The notes beneath the pieces are model-generated. The model had not been told where the DNA came from, ran no database searches, and saw only the letters and a program-made list of their open reading frames with translations. Position numbers and translations under genes: made by a program. Source: an uncultured Solobacterium sp. (GTDB taxonomy: Bacteria > Bacillota_I > Bacilli_A > Erysipelotrichales > Erysipelotrichaceae). Taken from it: a stretch of DNA of 9,053 nucleotides. The DNA lies in assembly GCA_937895985.1 (NCBI GenBank), contig CALBKL010000255.1, positions 1-9,053 on the forward strand, in the 5' to 3' direction. Below, piece by piece: positions 1-7,249 of this stretch (position 1 is the stretch's first letter; every line of letters begins with the position of its first letter).

Positions 1-2
1 CT

Positions 3-1634
3 TATGTAGATATCCAACAAAATGACATTATTATTTTTGTAGGACCAAATAACGCCGGAAAAAGTCAATCCCTAAAAGATATTTATGCACTGTCTTCAAA
101 AAAAATCCCAACTACAGTTGTGTCAGATATTGCTATAACAAAATATACTACTCAAATCAAAGATTTGCTTGATAATATTTCCCCAAAACAACCACAAGGT
201 TCATATACTTCATATAATGTTCTCGGGCGAAATTTCACTTATTATGAGCACACAAATGAGTATTTTCTAACAACCCCCTACTTTGACGATTTTCGAAATT
301 TATTTGTGGCTAATTTGGATACAACTGCACGATTAACAATTTGTAATGCACCCAACAGTATAACAAGAAATTCACCCAAGCAACACCCTATTCACTATGC
401 TGCATTTGATAGTAAATATCGGAAGTGGATATCAGATAATTTTAAGAAAGCCTTTGGGATTGAGGTTACTCCAAATATCCTAAATGGATCTACAATTCCG
501 CTTTGTGTGGGTGAACCAGTAAGATTTGATAAAGAGTATGAAGATGAGCAAGCACGGCAGGAAGCTTATGCGGATATACTCGAGACTTATAAACAGGTTC
601 AAAATCAAGGAGATGGTATAAAAAGTTTTACTGGGATTTTGCTCTATTTGATGCTTGACTACTTTTGTACCTTTCTAATTGATGAACCTGAATCTTTTCT
701 TCATCCGCCTCAGGCGCACATTATGGGTCAAATAATCGGTCAAACGTTATCAGACAAACAGCAATGCTTCATTTCAACTCATAGTGAAGAAATCATTAAG
801 GGTCTATTAGAGGTTTGTCCAGAACGAATCAAAATCATTAGAATTACTCGAAAAGATGACACAAATTACTTTTTGGTTCTTGATAATGATAGATTCAAAG
901 ATGTATGGAATGACCCTTTGCTAAAATATTCCAACATAATGTCTAGCTTATTTCATAACTCTGTTGTTTTGTGTGAGAGTGATTCTGACTGTAAAATGTA
1001 TTCAATTGTTGAAAGCTACCTTAAACAATTATCTGGAAAGTATTCAGAGACTCTTTTTATTCATTGTGGTGGTAAGCAGCGTATGTCTAAGATTGCTTTG
1101 GCACTCCGGGTATTGAAAATTGACGTAAAATTGATAGCAGACATAGATGTACTGAATGATGAAGCAGTATTTAAGGGGATTGTAGAAGCTTTTGGAATCG
1201 ACTGGACAACCGTTCAAAGTGATTACAACACTATTGTAGGGAATTTGCACAGTCAAAAAGAAAAAGTCAATAGAAATGATGCCAAAACAAGTATTAACAG
1301 AATCATTGATGGCTCTCAAAATCAAGATTTATCAAATCGAGAAATAAAAGAAATACGCACAGTTATTAGTACTATTTCAAAATGGGAGACAATCAAATCG
1401 GCAGGAATAACTGCTATTCCATCTGGAGATGCAGCTCAGGCTTTTAGGCGATTGAACGAAACGTTACAGCTAAACGGCATTCATATTGTTCCAGTTGGGG
1501 AGTTGGAATGCTTCATTAAAGATATTGGAGGGCACGGACCAGAATGGACAAATAACGTGCTTGAAGCATATCCCCACATTGATAACCCGGTATATAATCA
1601 AATTAGAGAATTTATTGGGAATCTGAATCTATAA
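3..1634 (+). CDS. OLD-family ATPase with C-terminal TOPRIM domain (5'-truncated by window edge)
   Basis: The reading frame is open to the left edge, and 543 residues are visible before the TAA stop. Numbering from the first visible residue, a Walker A motif GPNNAGKS lies at 14-21 (bases 42-65). A Walker B LIDEPES has D227/E228, and an H-loop STHSEE has H260, giving an ABC/SMC-like ATPase of the AAA_15/AAA_21 type. A TOPRIM-like half follows: VVLCESDSD with E325, D327 and D329, then a GGK turn, then DID at D380/D382, and near the end GELE (E500/E502). This order matches OLD (overcoming lysogenization defect) family nucleases, which use ATPase plus metal-dependent TOPRIM chemistry, often in phage defence. 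A GTG at 120 could be called as the start, but it would cut off Walker A, so the real start is upstream of the window. The gene converges on guaA and has no helicase partner downstream; upstream is unseen. It could also be a fused PARIS-like protein. The family call is fairly secure; the defence role is inferred. Confidence 0.85.
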   Translation, partial: YVDIQQNDIIIFVGPNNAGKSQSLKDIYALSSKKIPTTVVSDIAITKYTTQIKDLLDNISPKQPQGSYTSYNVLGRNFTYYEHTNEYFLTTPYFDDFRNLFVANLDTTARLTICNAPNSITRNSPKQHPIHYAAFDSKYRKWISDNFKKAFGIEVTPNILNGSTIPLCVGEPVRFDKEYEDEQARQEAYADILETYKQVQNQGDGIKSFTGILLYLMLDYFCTFLIDEPESFLHPPQAHIMGQIIGQTLSDKQQCFISTHSEEIIKGLLEVCPERIKIIRITRKDDTNYFLVLDNDRFKDVWNDPLLKYSNIMSSLFHNSVVLCESDSDCKMYSIVESYLKQLSGKYSETLFIHCGGKQRMSKIALALRVLKIDVKLIADIDVLNDEAVFKGIVEAFGIDWTTVQSDYNTIVGNLHSQKEKVNRNDAKTSINRIIDGSQNQDLSNREIKEIRTVISTISKWETIKSAGITAIPSGDAAQAFRRLNETLQLNGIHIVPVGELECFIKDIGGHGPEWTNNVLEAYPHIDNPVYNQIREFIGNLNL

Positions 1635-1953
1635 TGTTGTTATATATGGACTTCCCAAAATGTTTGTTATATGGATTCAAACCATTTACAGCCTAACAAA
1701 CCCCTGTTTATCGGGCAGCTAATGAATATGTCTCCTTTGCGATATCATATGCTTCACATACAAGCAGAAATAGCACTAGAGTCAAAAAGACCGTAACAAT
1801 TAAGCTACGGTCTAATTTTTTATATTCAATTGCAAGCCACTTTGAACAATTATTGGATTTATTCTTTTTGAAATCTTTACCCAATTTTGTTCCAGTCGCG
1901 TATTCCAATATGCTATAAGCCTTTAAAATAAGCCATTTTCAGTAAAATATCTT
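1635..1953. other. Intergenic gap between converging OLD-like gene and guaA
   Basis: No firm gene is seen here. The gap holds an imperfect direct repeat just after the OLD-like stop (TGTTGTTATATATGGA at 1635-1650 and TGTTTGTTATATGGA at 1661-1675) and a hairpin terminator at 1784-1821. On the minus strand a frame is open from about 1938 to a stop at 1708. It has no ATG, and its first usable start is a TTG at 1908-1906 with only a weak AAAGG upstream. Its product would have a basic N-terminal half and one hydrophobic stretch (SLIVTVFLTLVLFLLV), like a single-span membrane peptide. The terminator hairpin lies inside this frame, so I regard it as a remnant or chance frame rather than a gene. Confidence 0.5.
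1784..1821. terminator. Probable bidirectional rho-independent terminator
   Basis: The arms AGACCGTA (1788-1795) and TACGGTCT (1806-1813) form a perfect 8-bp stem with a 10-base loop. On the plus strand the stem is followed by AA and six Ts (1816-1821), which would end the OLD-like transcript about 155 bases after its stop. On the minus strand the stem is followed by a run of Ts (complement of 1784-1787), so the same hairpin could end guaA transcription about 140 bases after its stop. No other terminator hairpin was seen between the two converging genes. Confidence 0.65.
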
Positions 1954-1975
1954 CTATTCCCACTCAATTGTTCCC
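1954..1975 (-). other. Candidate integration site (attB/attL-like) at the 3' end of guaA
   Basis: The last guaA codons (sense strand, ending GAGTGGGAATAG) contain GAGTGGGA. The 3' end of guaA is known as an insertion point for genomic islands that use this short core. Only one copy is present in the window. Foreign-looking DNA (the OLD-like gene) lies directly beyond it, so a second copy would be expected to the left of the window if this is an island edge. This is a location-based inference; no integrase is visible. Confidence 0.3.
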
Positions 1976-3495
1976 GGTGGCTTGGATGTGATATCCATGG
2001 CTACACGGTTAACATGTTTCACTTCGTTTACGATACGTGTGGAGATCTTATCGAGTACATCGTATGGGATTCTAGCCCAGTCTGCTGTCATACCATCGAT
2101 AGATGTAACTGCACGGATAACGACTGTGTAGTCGTATGTACGTTGGTCTCCCATAACACCTACAGAGCGGATATTTGGTAAGCATGTAAAATACTGCCAG
2201 ATATCTCTTTCTAGTCCTGCATTACGGATTTCTTCACGTAGAATTAAGTCTGAATCACGAACGATTTCTAGCTTCTCTTCTGTGATTTCTCCAAGCACAC
2301 GGATACCAAGTCCTGGTCCTGGGAATGGTTGACGCCATACCATTTCTTCTGGTAGTCCTAACTCTGTACCTAATGCACGTACTTCATCTTTGAACAACTT
2401 ATTTAATGGTTCAATGAGCTTGAAGTTCATATCTTCAGGTAGGCCACCTACATTGTGGTGTGACTTAATTGTCTGTGCTGTCTTTGTGCCTGATTCAATA
2501 ATATCTGTATAAAGTGTTCCTTGTGCTAACCACTTAATATCTGTTCCTTGTAAGAGTTTGGCTACTTCATCACGGAATGTGTAGATAAATTCTCCACCGA
2601 TAATCTTACGCTTTTCTTCAGGGTCTGATACACCAGCTAATTTATTCAAGAAACGTTCTCTTGCGTCAATCTTAATGAGATTGAGTGACATGTTACGTGT
2701 GAATGTTTCCATAACACCTTCTGCTTCACCCTTACGTAAAAGACCGTGGTCAATAAACATGCAGTATAGATTCTTGCCAATTGCCTTATCTAATAAAGCA
2801 GCTACTACGGATGAGTCTACACCACCGGATAATGCTAGTAATACCTTATCATCACCAACTTGTGCTCTAATTTCTTCTACCTGTTGGTTTACAAAATCTT
2901 TCATTGTCCAGTTATTTTCAGCCTTGGCAATATTGAATACGAAGTTTCTTAACATATCTAATCCATACTCAGAGTTACGTACTTCTGGGTGGAACTGTAG
3001 TGTGTAGATCTTCTTTTCATCGTTTGCACTAGCCGCAAATGGACATGTATCACTGCTTGCTACGGAATGGAATCCTTCTGCGAGTGTAGATACTTGATCA
3101 CCATGACTCATCCATACAATTTGCTTTTCAGGTAAACCTGCAAATAATGGAGATGTTGTATCTACTGTAATCTCTGTACGACCATATTCCTTCTTGTCAG
3201 ATGGTGTAACATTTCCACCATTCATGAAGTGTGTCATCTGCATACCATAACAGATACCTAAAATAGGTAAGCCTGATGTGAAGATAGCTGGATCACACTT
3301 AGGTGCATCCTTTTCATAAACACTGTTTGGTCCACCAGAGAAAATAATTCCCTTTACATCTTGCATTGCAACGATTTCTGCAAGTGTCATATCTCCTGGA
3401 TGAAGTTCGCTATAAACTCCAAATTCACGAATACGTCGTGCGATTAACTGATTGTATTGACTTCCAAAATCTAAGACGATAATTTTATCTGCCAT
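1954..3495 (-). CDS. guaA: GMP synthase (glutamine-hydrolysing)
   Basis: The enzyme makes GMP from XMP, glutamine and ATP in the cytoplasm, the last step of de novo guanine nucleotide synthesis. The 513-residue length is normal for the single-chain bacterial enzyme. The N-terminal class I glutamine amidotransferase domain has the catalytic cysteine in GICYGMQ (C82) and the His/Glu pair in QFHPEV (H169, E171). The ATP pyrophosphatase domain starts with the P-loop LSGGVDSS (222-229) and includes GLLRKGE near 251. The C-terminal dimerisation domain ends in the typical PPGTIEWE. The start is supported by AGGAG (bases 3502-3506) six bases before the ATG. The gene is monocistronic: the cit operon terminator lies upstream and a convergent gene lies downstream. 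All catalytic motifs are intact. The identification is very secure. Confidence 0.98.
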   Translation of the reverse strand: MADKIIVLDFGSQYNQLIARRIREFGVYSELHPGDMTLAEIVAMQDVKGIIFSGGPNSVYEKDAPKCDPAIFTSGLPILGICYGMQMTHFMNGGNVTPSDKKEYGRTEITVDTTSPLFAGLPEKQIVWMSHGDQVSTLAEGFHSVASSDTCPFAASANDEKKIYTLQFHPEVRNSEYGLDMLRNFVFNIAKAENNWTMKDFVNQQVEEIRAQVGDDKVLLALSGGVDSSVVAALLDKAIGKNLYCMFIDHGLLRKGEAEGVMETFTRNMSLNLIKIDARERFLNKLAGVSDPEEKRKIIGGEFIYTFRDEVAKLLQGTDIKWLAQGTLYTDIIESGTKTAQTIKSHHNVGGLPEDMNFKLIEPLNKLFKDEVRALGTELGLPEEMVWRQPFPGPGLGIRVLGEITEEKLEIVRDSDLILREEIRNAGLERDIWQYFTCLPNIRSVGVMGDQRTYDYTVVIRAVTSIDGMTADWARIPYDVLDKISTRIVNEVKHVNRVAMDITSKPPGTIEWE

Positions 3496-3521
3496 TCTAA
3501 TCTCCTACTTTCTTATTACAT

Positions 3522-3547
3522 TACAAATATCATACATGATATTTGTA
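3522..3547. promoter_or_regulatory. 26-bp perfect palindrome in the guaA leader
   Basis: The arms TACAAATATCAT and ATGATATTTGTA are exact reverse complements of 12 bases each, separated by two bases. The element ends 27 bases upstream of the guaA ATG. It could be an operator for a dimeric repressor or a leader-RNA hairpin. It has no T-run after it on the minus strand, so it is not a terminator. A TATGAT hexamer inside it could act as a -10 box, but I see no good -35 at the right distance. It is not a PurR box, and no purine riboswitch core is recognisable in the leader. Confidence 0.5.
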
Positions 3548-3618
3548 TTTGTTGCGCTGTGTTTTTATAATTGTTTCCCTTTTTTCATTGATGTTTAAGG
3601 TCAATTTTATATTTATGT

Positions 3619-3659
3619 AAAAAAATTGGAGAATATCTTTTTATCAGACATTCTCCAAT
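3619..3659 (-). terminator. Rho-independent terminator of the cit operon
   Basis: On the minus strand a perfect 10-bp stem, ATTGGAGAAT with ATTCTCCAAT, has a 15-base loop and runs straight into seven Ts. It starts about ten bases after the stop of the RraA-like gene and separates the cit operon from guaA. Confidence 0.92.
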
Positions 3660-3669
3660 CCATCCTTTT

Positions 3670-4353
3670 CTATTTAAAGACACCACCATTTTTCAAGAAT
3701 TTCTCAAGAAATTCTCTTTGATGCTCCTGCATTGTGTATGTTCCACTCTTCATCTGTTTCATCTCTGTTTGTTCGTGTGCCAAGTTATTTCTTACAGCTT
3801 TCAATAATTCTTCCGCATCCTTTTGGGGAATTACAACAATTCCATCATGATCACCAACGATGATATCTCCAGGCATTACAACTTGACCACCACAACATAC
3901 AGGTACATTCATTTCACCTGGACCACTGCGATATGGACCTAATGGTGTTTGAGTAATGCCATAAACGGGAATTGGACTATTCTTGATGTCATCAACATCT
4001 CTAATTGCGCCATTTACCACAAAACCACCTAATTGTTTCTCCTTTGCGTAGGCTACCATCATTCCTCCAACAAGAGCACGATTGGTAAACCCCGCACCAT
4101 CAATCACAATAATATCTCCAGGTTTTGCATAGTCTAAGGCAAGTTGTGCCACAAGATTATCTCCTGCTGGAACCTTGACAGTAAAGGCAGGACCACAAAG
4201 TGGGATATCATTGAAGGAATGAATACCATCAAACATACAGTTCATCTTATAACAACAATCGCCAATATTAGCAGATGGTAAGCTACGATACGCTTCAATA
4301 AGTTTTTGTGATGGTCTTTCAAAGTCTATAAAGGCACGAAAACCAATTGTCAT
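3670..4353 (-). CDS. RraA-family protein; likely HMG aldolase / oxaloacetate decarboxylase
   Basis: The product is 227 residues of the RraA-like fold. It carries the class II HMG/CHA aldolase signature: GG at 96-97, then GAIRDVDD with R118, D119 and D122 (the R-D-x2-D/E metal and substrate motif), and a GDHDGIVVIP segment at 167-176. Members with this motif cleave 4-hydroxy-4-methyl-2-oxoglutarate and also decarboxylate oxaloacetate; true RraA, the RNase E inhibitor, lacks it. The gene is last in the cit operon, one base after the citF stop, so the inferred job is to remove oxaloacetate made by citrate lyase, giving pyruvate and CO2. I chose the ATG at 4353: it begins MTIGFRAFIDF, follows AAGGA, and avoids the 28 extra residues of a longer frame that would run back into citF. 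Family call is strong; substrate is inferred. Confidence 0.85.
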   Translation of the reverse strand: MTIGFRAFIDFERPSQKLIEAYRSLPSANIGDCCYKMNCMFDGIHSFNDIPLCGPAFTVKVPAGDNLVAQLALDYAKPGDIIVIDGAGFTNRALVGGMMVAYAKEKQLGGFVVNGAIRDVDDIKNSPIPVYGITQTPLGPYRSGPGEMNVPVCCGGQVVMPGDIIVGDHDGIVVIPQKDAEELLKAVRNNLAHEQTEMKQMKSGTYTMQEHQREFLEKFLKNGGVFK

Positions 4354-4354
4354 A

Positions 4355-5908
4355 TTAGTTTTTATCCTTTCTCTTTCGAACGACATCCATGATGGTGCCA
4401 TCTCTAGCTTCAATGATAGCCACAACCTTATCTTCATATTCTAATGGCGCAGGTTCTTTTGCCATATGATATGCGATATCACGCAACTCCTCGATTGTCT
4501 TAATAGGAAGATGTGCGTTTTCTGCAACTTCTAATAAGTCCTGTCGTTTTGGATTAATCGCAATACCGTAATCTGTGACGATGACATCGACTGTTTCACC
4601 GGGTGTAGTAACCGTCGTAACCTGGTTACGTATTGTTGGAATTCTTCCTTGCAGAAGTGGTGTAATGACGATTGTACATTTCGCACCAGCTGCTGTATCC
4701 GGATGACCACCTTGTGCACCCATCAGTTCTCCTTCGGAGCTTACTACAACATTACAGTTGAAGTGAATATCTGCCTCTAAAGTTCCTAGAATGACAAAGT
4801 CTAATTTATTTACAACGGCACCTTTGCAGAAAGGATCTGCATATTCCTTCGTTGTGATGGAGTAATGTTTGGGATTAGAAATTAAATTCTCAATCGAAGG
4901 TACATCAAAGTCCTGTGTATCTAAAAGACAGTTTACAAGACCTTCTTCTAATAAATCACACATTGGTTTTGACATTCCGCCAGCGCCAAAACTCATGTGA
5001 ATATTCTTCTCTCTCATCTTTTCCGCAAGACATTGTGCTGTAGCGATAGAAGCTCCGCCAATTCCTGTCTGGAATGAAAACCCATCCTGAAACGCTGGTG
5101 TACATGCGATAAAATCAGCACAGCTTTGCGCCATCATGAGTTTTCTCATATCTGTTACAGGACGTGCCGCACCTGTCGCAATCTTATCCGCATCACCAAT
5201 CGCATCAACTTTGATGACATAATCAACATTTGTCATACTGATATCTGCTGGAAAGTTTGGAAATGGAACAATACAATCCGTTAAAATCACGACGTTCTCT
5301 GCATATTCTGCATCGATTGCGGCATAGGATAATACACCACAATTACTATTGCCACCAACACCTCGGCAGTTTCCGTACTCATCACAACTCGGGGCACCAA
5401 TAAAGGCAATATCAATCTTTGTTTCCCCTGTTTCAATCGCACGAACTCTTCCACCATGAGAGCGTAAGATTGCGATACCCTTTAGTTTCCCTTCACTGAT
5501 AGCTTCACCAATCTTGCCACGAACACCAGATGTTTCAATATGTGTTACAGTACCATCTTCCATCATTGGCACAAGGTCATCTTGTGCTTTACTTAAGGAA
5601 CTAGCACAAATTGTAATATCTTTATACCCAAGTTCATGGATGATATTCATCACCTGCATTACCACTAGGTCACCTTCACGGAAGTGATGGTGGAAACTAA
5701 TTGTCATACCATCATGCGCATTACACTTCTGTAATACTTCTTGAATACTACTTTCAAGCTTACTACCATTACCACCAATACGAGTTTTTGCCTTTACAGG
5801 TGCTTTTGTATATTCGTATTGGTCAAATTGATATGTTCCTTGAAAGATTGTTTTTCCAGTTTCATCTAATACTTCTTGTGGGATTTCTCTTCCTACTGCA
5901 TTAAGCAT
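4355..5908 (-). CDS. citF: Citrate lyase alpha subunit (citrate:acetyl-ACP transferase)
   Basis: CitF swaps the acetyl group on the acyl carrier protein for citrate, giving citryl-ACP and acetate (EC 2.8.3.10), as part of the cytoplasmic CitDEF complex. The 517-residue length fits the family. Visible family landmarks are an N-terminal NAVGREIP, SFHHHFREGD (71-80), SHGGRV, GAPSCDEYGN, QTGIGGAS, GGHPDTA and a C-terminal VDVIVTDYGIAINP. A longer frame reaches back to 5983, but the ATG at 5908 is right: it sits six to seven bases after AGGAGGTG, and homologues begin here. The start overlaps the citE stop by eight bases (ATGCTTAA), so translation is probably coupled. No missing motif was noticed. 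A related lyase such as citramalate lyase cannot be excluded from sequence alone. Confidence 0.95.
   Translation of the reverse strand: MLNAVGREIPQEVLDETGKTIFQGTYQFDQYEYTKAPVKAKTRIGGNGSKLESSIQEVLQKCNAHDGMTISFHHHFREGDLVVMQVMNIIHELGYKDITICASSLSKAQDDLVPMMEDGTVTHIETSGVRGKIGEAISEGKLKGIAILRSHGGRVRAIETGETKIDIAFIGAPSCDEYGNCRGVGGNSNCGVLSYAAIDAEYAENVVILTDCIVPFPNFPADISMTNVDYVIKVDAIGDADKIATGAARPVTDMRKLMMAQSCADFIACTPAFQDGFSFQTGIGGASIATAQCLAEKMREKNIHMSFGAGGMSKPMCDLLEEGLVNCLLDTQDFDVPSIENLISNPKHYSITTKEYADPFCKGAVVNKLDFVILGTLEADIHFNCNVVVSSEGELMGAQGGHPDTAAGAKCTIVITPLLQGRIPTIRNQVTTVTTPGETVDVIVTDYGIAINPKRQDLLEVAENAHLPIKTIEELRDIAYHMAKEPAPLEYEDKVVAIIEARDGTIMDVVRKRKDKN
4365..4369 (-). promoter_or_regulatory. Ribosome binding site fixing the RraA-like start
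   Basis: AAGGA on the minus strand lies inside the last citF codons, 11 bases before the ATG at 4353. The spacing is a little long, but this is the only start with a site close by, and it leaves a one-base gap after the citF stop. Confidence 0.6.
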
Positions 5909-6803
5909 TGTCCACCTCCTGATATACACCTGCGGCTTTCGCAAGCGCAATCGTTCTCTTTGCACCATCATAGAACGCCACATCGATCATCTTTCCATCT
6001 ACAGTAAATACACCGATACCCTGTGCACGTTTTTCATCAATCTCTTTCACAACTTTTTGTGCAAAGATAATATCTTCTTGACTTGGTATATATACTTCAT
6101 GAACGATTGGAATCTGTCTTGGATTAATAATCGATTTGCCGTCAAATCCCATATTGTGAATTAGTTTTGTTTCAGCCTTTAGACCTTCCATATTATCCAA
6201 GTTAGTATAGACAGTATCGAAACATTGAACACCTGTCGCTCTTGCGGTAATCACCATTAACTGTCTAGCACCTGAAAGTTCCACACCTGTGCCAGTGATG
6301 ACTGTATGTAAGTCTTTTGTATAATCACCAGCAGATAGTGCTACTCCAAACAACCGTGAAGAGGCTGTACAGATTTCTTTAAGGTTGATAACTCCTTTAG
6401 CGGATTCAATCGCAGCCATCAATAAGGTATGACCTTTTTCAACACCCGCTTCTTTTTCAGCTTTTAATACTTCTGCTTCAACTGATTTTACATCTTCAGC
6501 TGACTCTGTCTTAGGAATACGGATACTATCACAGCCTGCGTATACTGCACAACGGATATCTTCTTTCCAGAATGGTGTATCAATCCCATTGATACGAACT
6601 ACCTTCTCACAGTTTTGATAATCAACACTCTTAAGCGCATGCGCAAGCACAAAACGAGCCGCGTCCTTTTCACCTAGTGCAACTGCATCTTCTAAATCAA
6701 ATATCAAAGAATCCGGTTTGTAAATAAATGGATCTTTTAGTAAATTTGGCTTTTGTGCATTTAGAAACATCATCGTTCGACGTAAGCGATTCTTATTATT
6801 CAT
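5901..6803 (-). CDS. citE: Citrate lyase beta subunit (citryl-ACP lyase)
   Basis: CitE splits citryl-ACP into oxaloacetate and acetyl-ACP (EC 4.1.3.34). The 300-residue length is typical for this TIM-barrel family. It starts with RRTMMFLNA, followed by FDLEDAV (35-41; acidic residues near the metal), RING at 70-73 with the substrate-binding arginine, AAIESAKGV with the metal-binding glutamate E133, and SAGDYTKDL with D160. The ATG overlaps the citD stop by eight bases (ATGAATAA) and is preceded by GGGGAG in the end of citD, pointing to coupled translation. The frame is intact. CitE-like proteins outside citrate lyase exist, but the citD and citF neighbours settle the assignment. Confidence 0.96.
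   Translation of the reverse strand: MNNKNRLRRTMMFLNAQKPNLLKDPFIYKPDSLIFDLEDAVALGEKDAARFVLAHALKSVDYQNCEKVVRINGIDTPFWKEDIRCAVYAGCDSIRIPKTESAEDVKSVEAEVLKAEKEAGVEKGHTLLMAAIESAKGVINLKEICTASSRLFGVALSAGDYTKDLHTVITGTGVELSGARQLMVITARATGVQCFDTVYTNLDNMEGLKAETKLIHNMGFDGKSIINPRQIPIVHEVYIPSQEDIIFAQKVVKEIDEKRAQGIGVFTVDGKMIDVAFYDGAKRTIALAKAAGVYQEVDNA
5913..5920 (-). promoter_or_regulatory. Ribosome binding site fixing the citF start
   Basis: AGGAGGTG on the minus strand, inside the end of citE, is a near-perfect anti-16S match. It selects the ATG at 5908 over the upstream in-frame ATG at 5983. Confidence 0.85.
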
Positions 6804-7098
6804 GTAGTAAATCTCCCCATGGAATTTGATTCATCTGTTTCTGACTACGATAGATTGCGGCTTCTAGTCTAGCAACAATCACATACTCAAAAGCACCCAT
6901 ATCTTCAATATCAACTGTTACATCGTTTATATGTAATTTTTTTAGTGTCTGAAGAATTATATTTCTGATACTATCACCATATTGATATAAAACTTTTGAA
7001 GAAAGGTTGATTTTGATATCCCCTTCTCCCTTTGAAACTGTTACAAGGCAATCACATTTTTCAATTGTTCCCGCACTGGCTGTTTCTTTAATTTCCAT
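6796..7098 (-). CDS. citD: Citrate lyase gamma subunit (acyl carrier protein), atypical carrier site
   Basis: CitD is the small acyl carrier protein of citrate lyase. In characterised enzymes it carries 2'-(5''-phosphoribosyl)-3'-dephospho-CoA on Ser14, in the context AGTLES. This 100-residue protein keeps the fold-level pattern: AGTIE near the start, INLSS, YGDSIRN, DIEDMGAFEY, ARLEAAIYR and a final IPWGD. Aligned without gaps, however, residue 14 is lysine followed by cysteine (E13-K14-C15-D16). The nearest serines are S8 and S22, so the usual attachment residue is absent. The base sequence reads GAA AAA TGT GAT here with no frame problem. The ATG follows AAAGGA by six bases. It is the first gene of the operon, with no citC before it. 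Identification as CitD is secure; whether it is modified is doubtful. Confidence 0.93.
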   Translation of the reverse strand: MEIKETASAGTIEKCDCLVTVSKGEGDIKINLSSKVLYQYGDSIRNIILQTLKKLHINDVTVDIEDMGAFEYVIVARLEAAIYRSQKQMNQIPWGDLLHE

Positions 7099-7133
7099 AC
7101 TACATCCTTTCCATAGATGTTAATTCAAATCTA

Positions 7134-7162
7134 TCTATATCTAGAATAGCACTCTTCTTCAA
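7134..7162 (-). promoter_or_regulatory. Sigma-A-type promoter of the citDEF operon
   Basis: On the minus strand TTGAAG (7157-7162) and TATAGA (7134-7139) are exactly 17 bases apart. This places the transcript start about 30 bases before the citD ATG, with a short leader holding AAAGGA (7105-7110). A six-base inverted repeat, TCTTCA and TGAAGA (7156-7161 and 7173-7178), overlaps the -35 box and could be an operator. No matching regulator gene is in the window. Confidence 0.75.
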
Positions 7163-7208
7163 ATTGTACATGTGAAGAGAAATTGATATTTATCTGAATA
7201 TTTCCAAC

Positions 7209-7237
7209 AAAAAAGCCATGCACTATGCATGCATGAC
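7209..7237 (-). terminator. Rho-independent terminator of metNIQ
   Basis: On the minus strand GTCATGCA pairs with TGCATGGC (eight pairs, one G-T) around a seven-base loop, followed by six Ts. It starts about 13 bases after the metQ stop and closes the met operon before the citD promoter. Confidence 0.9.
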
Positions 7238-7249
7238 CAATCTTAATGC

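Noticed and set aside
120..122. GTG as the start codon of the OLD-like gene
   Set aside because: The frame is open upstream to base 3 and encodes a perfect Walker A motif before this codon.
2675..3007. Plus-strand frame opposite guaA
   Set aside because: It is the antisense of a conserved enzyme, with no family features of its own.
3599..3604. TTGACC as the -35 box of a guaA promoter
   Set aside because: The nearest convincing -10 (TATAAA) is 29 bases away, too far; no -10 at 16-18 bases.
3496..3618. Purine riboswitch upstream of guaA
   Set aside because: The conserved purine aptamer core was not found; the only strong structure is the palindrome.
4354..4437. N-terminal extension of the RraA-like protein to an ATG at 4437
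   Set aside because: The extra 28 residues are the citF end read in another frame, have no family similarity, and the ATG at 4353 has a ribosome site and normal spacing.
5909..5983. Upstream ATG for citF at 5983
   Set aside because: It lies deep in citE; the ATG at 5908 has an AGGAGGTG site and matches where the family starts.
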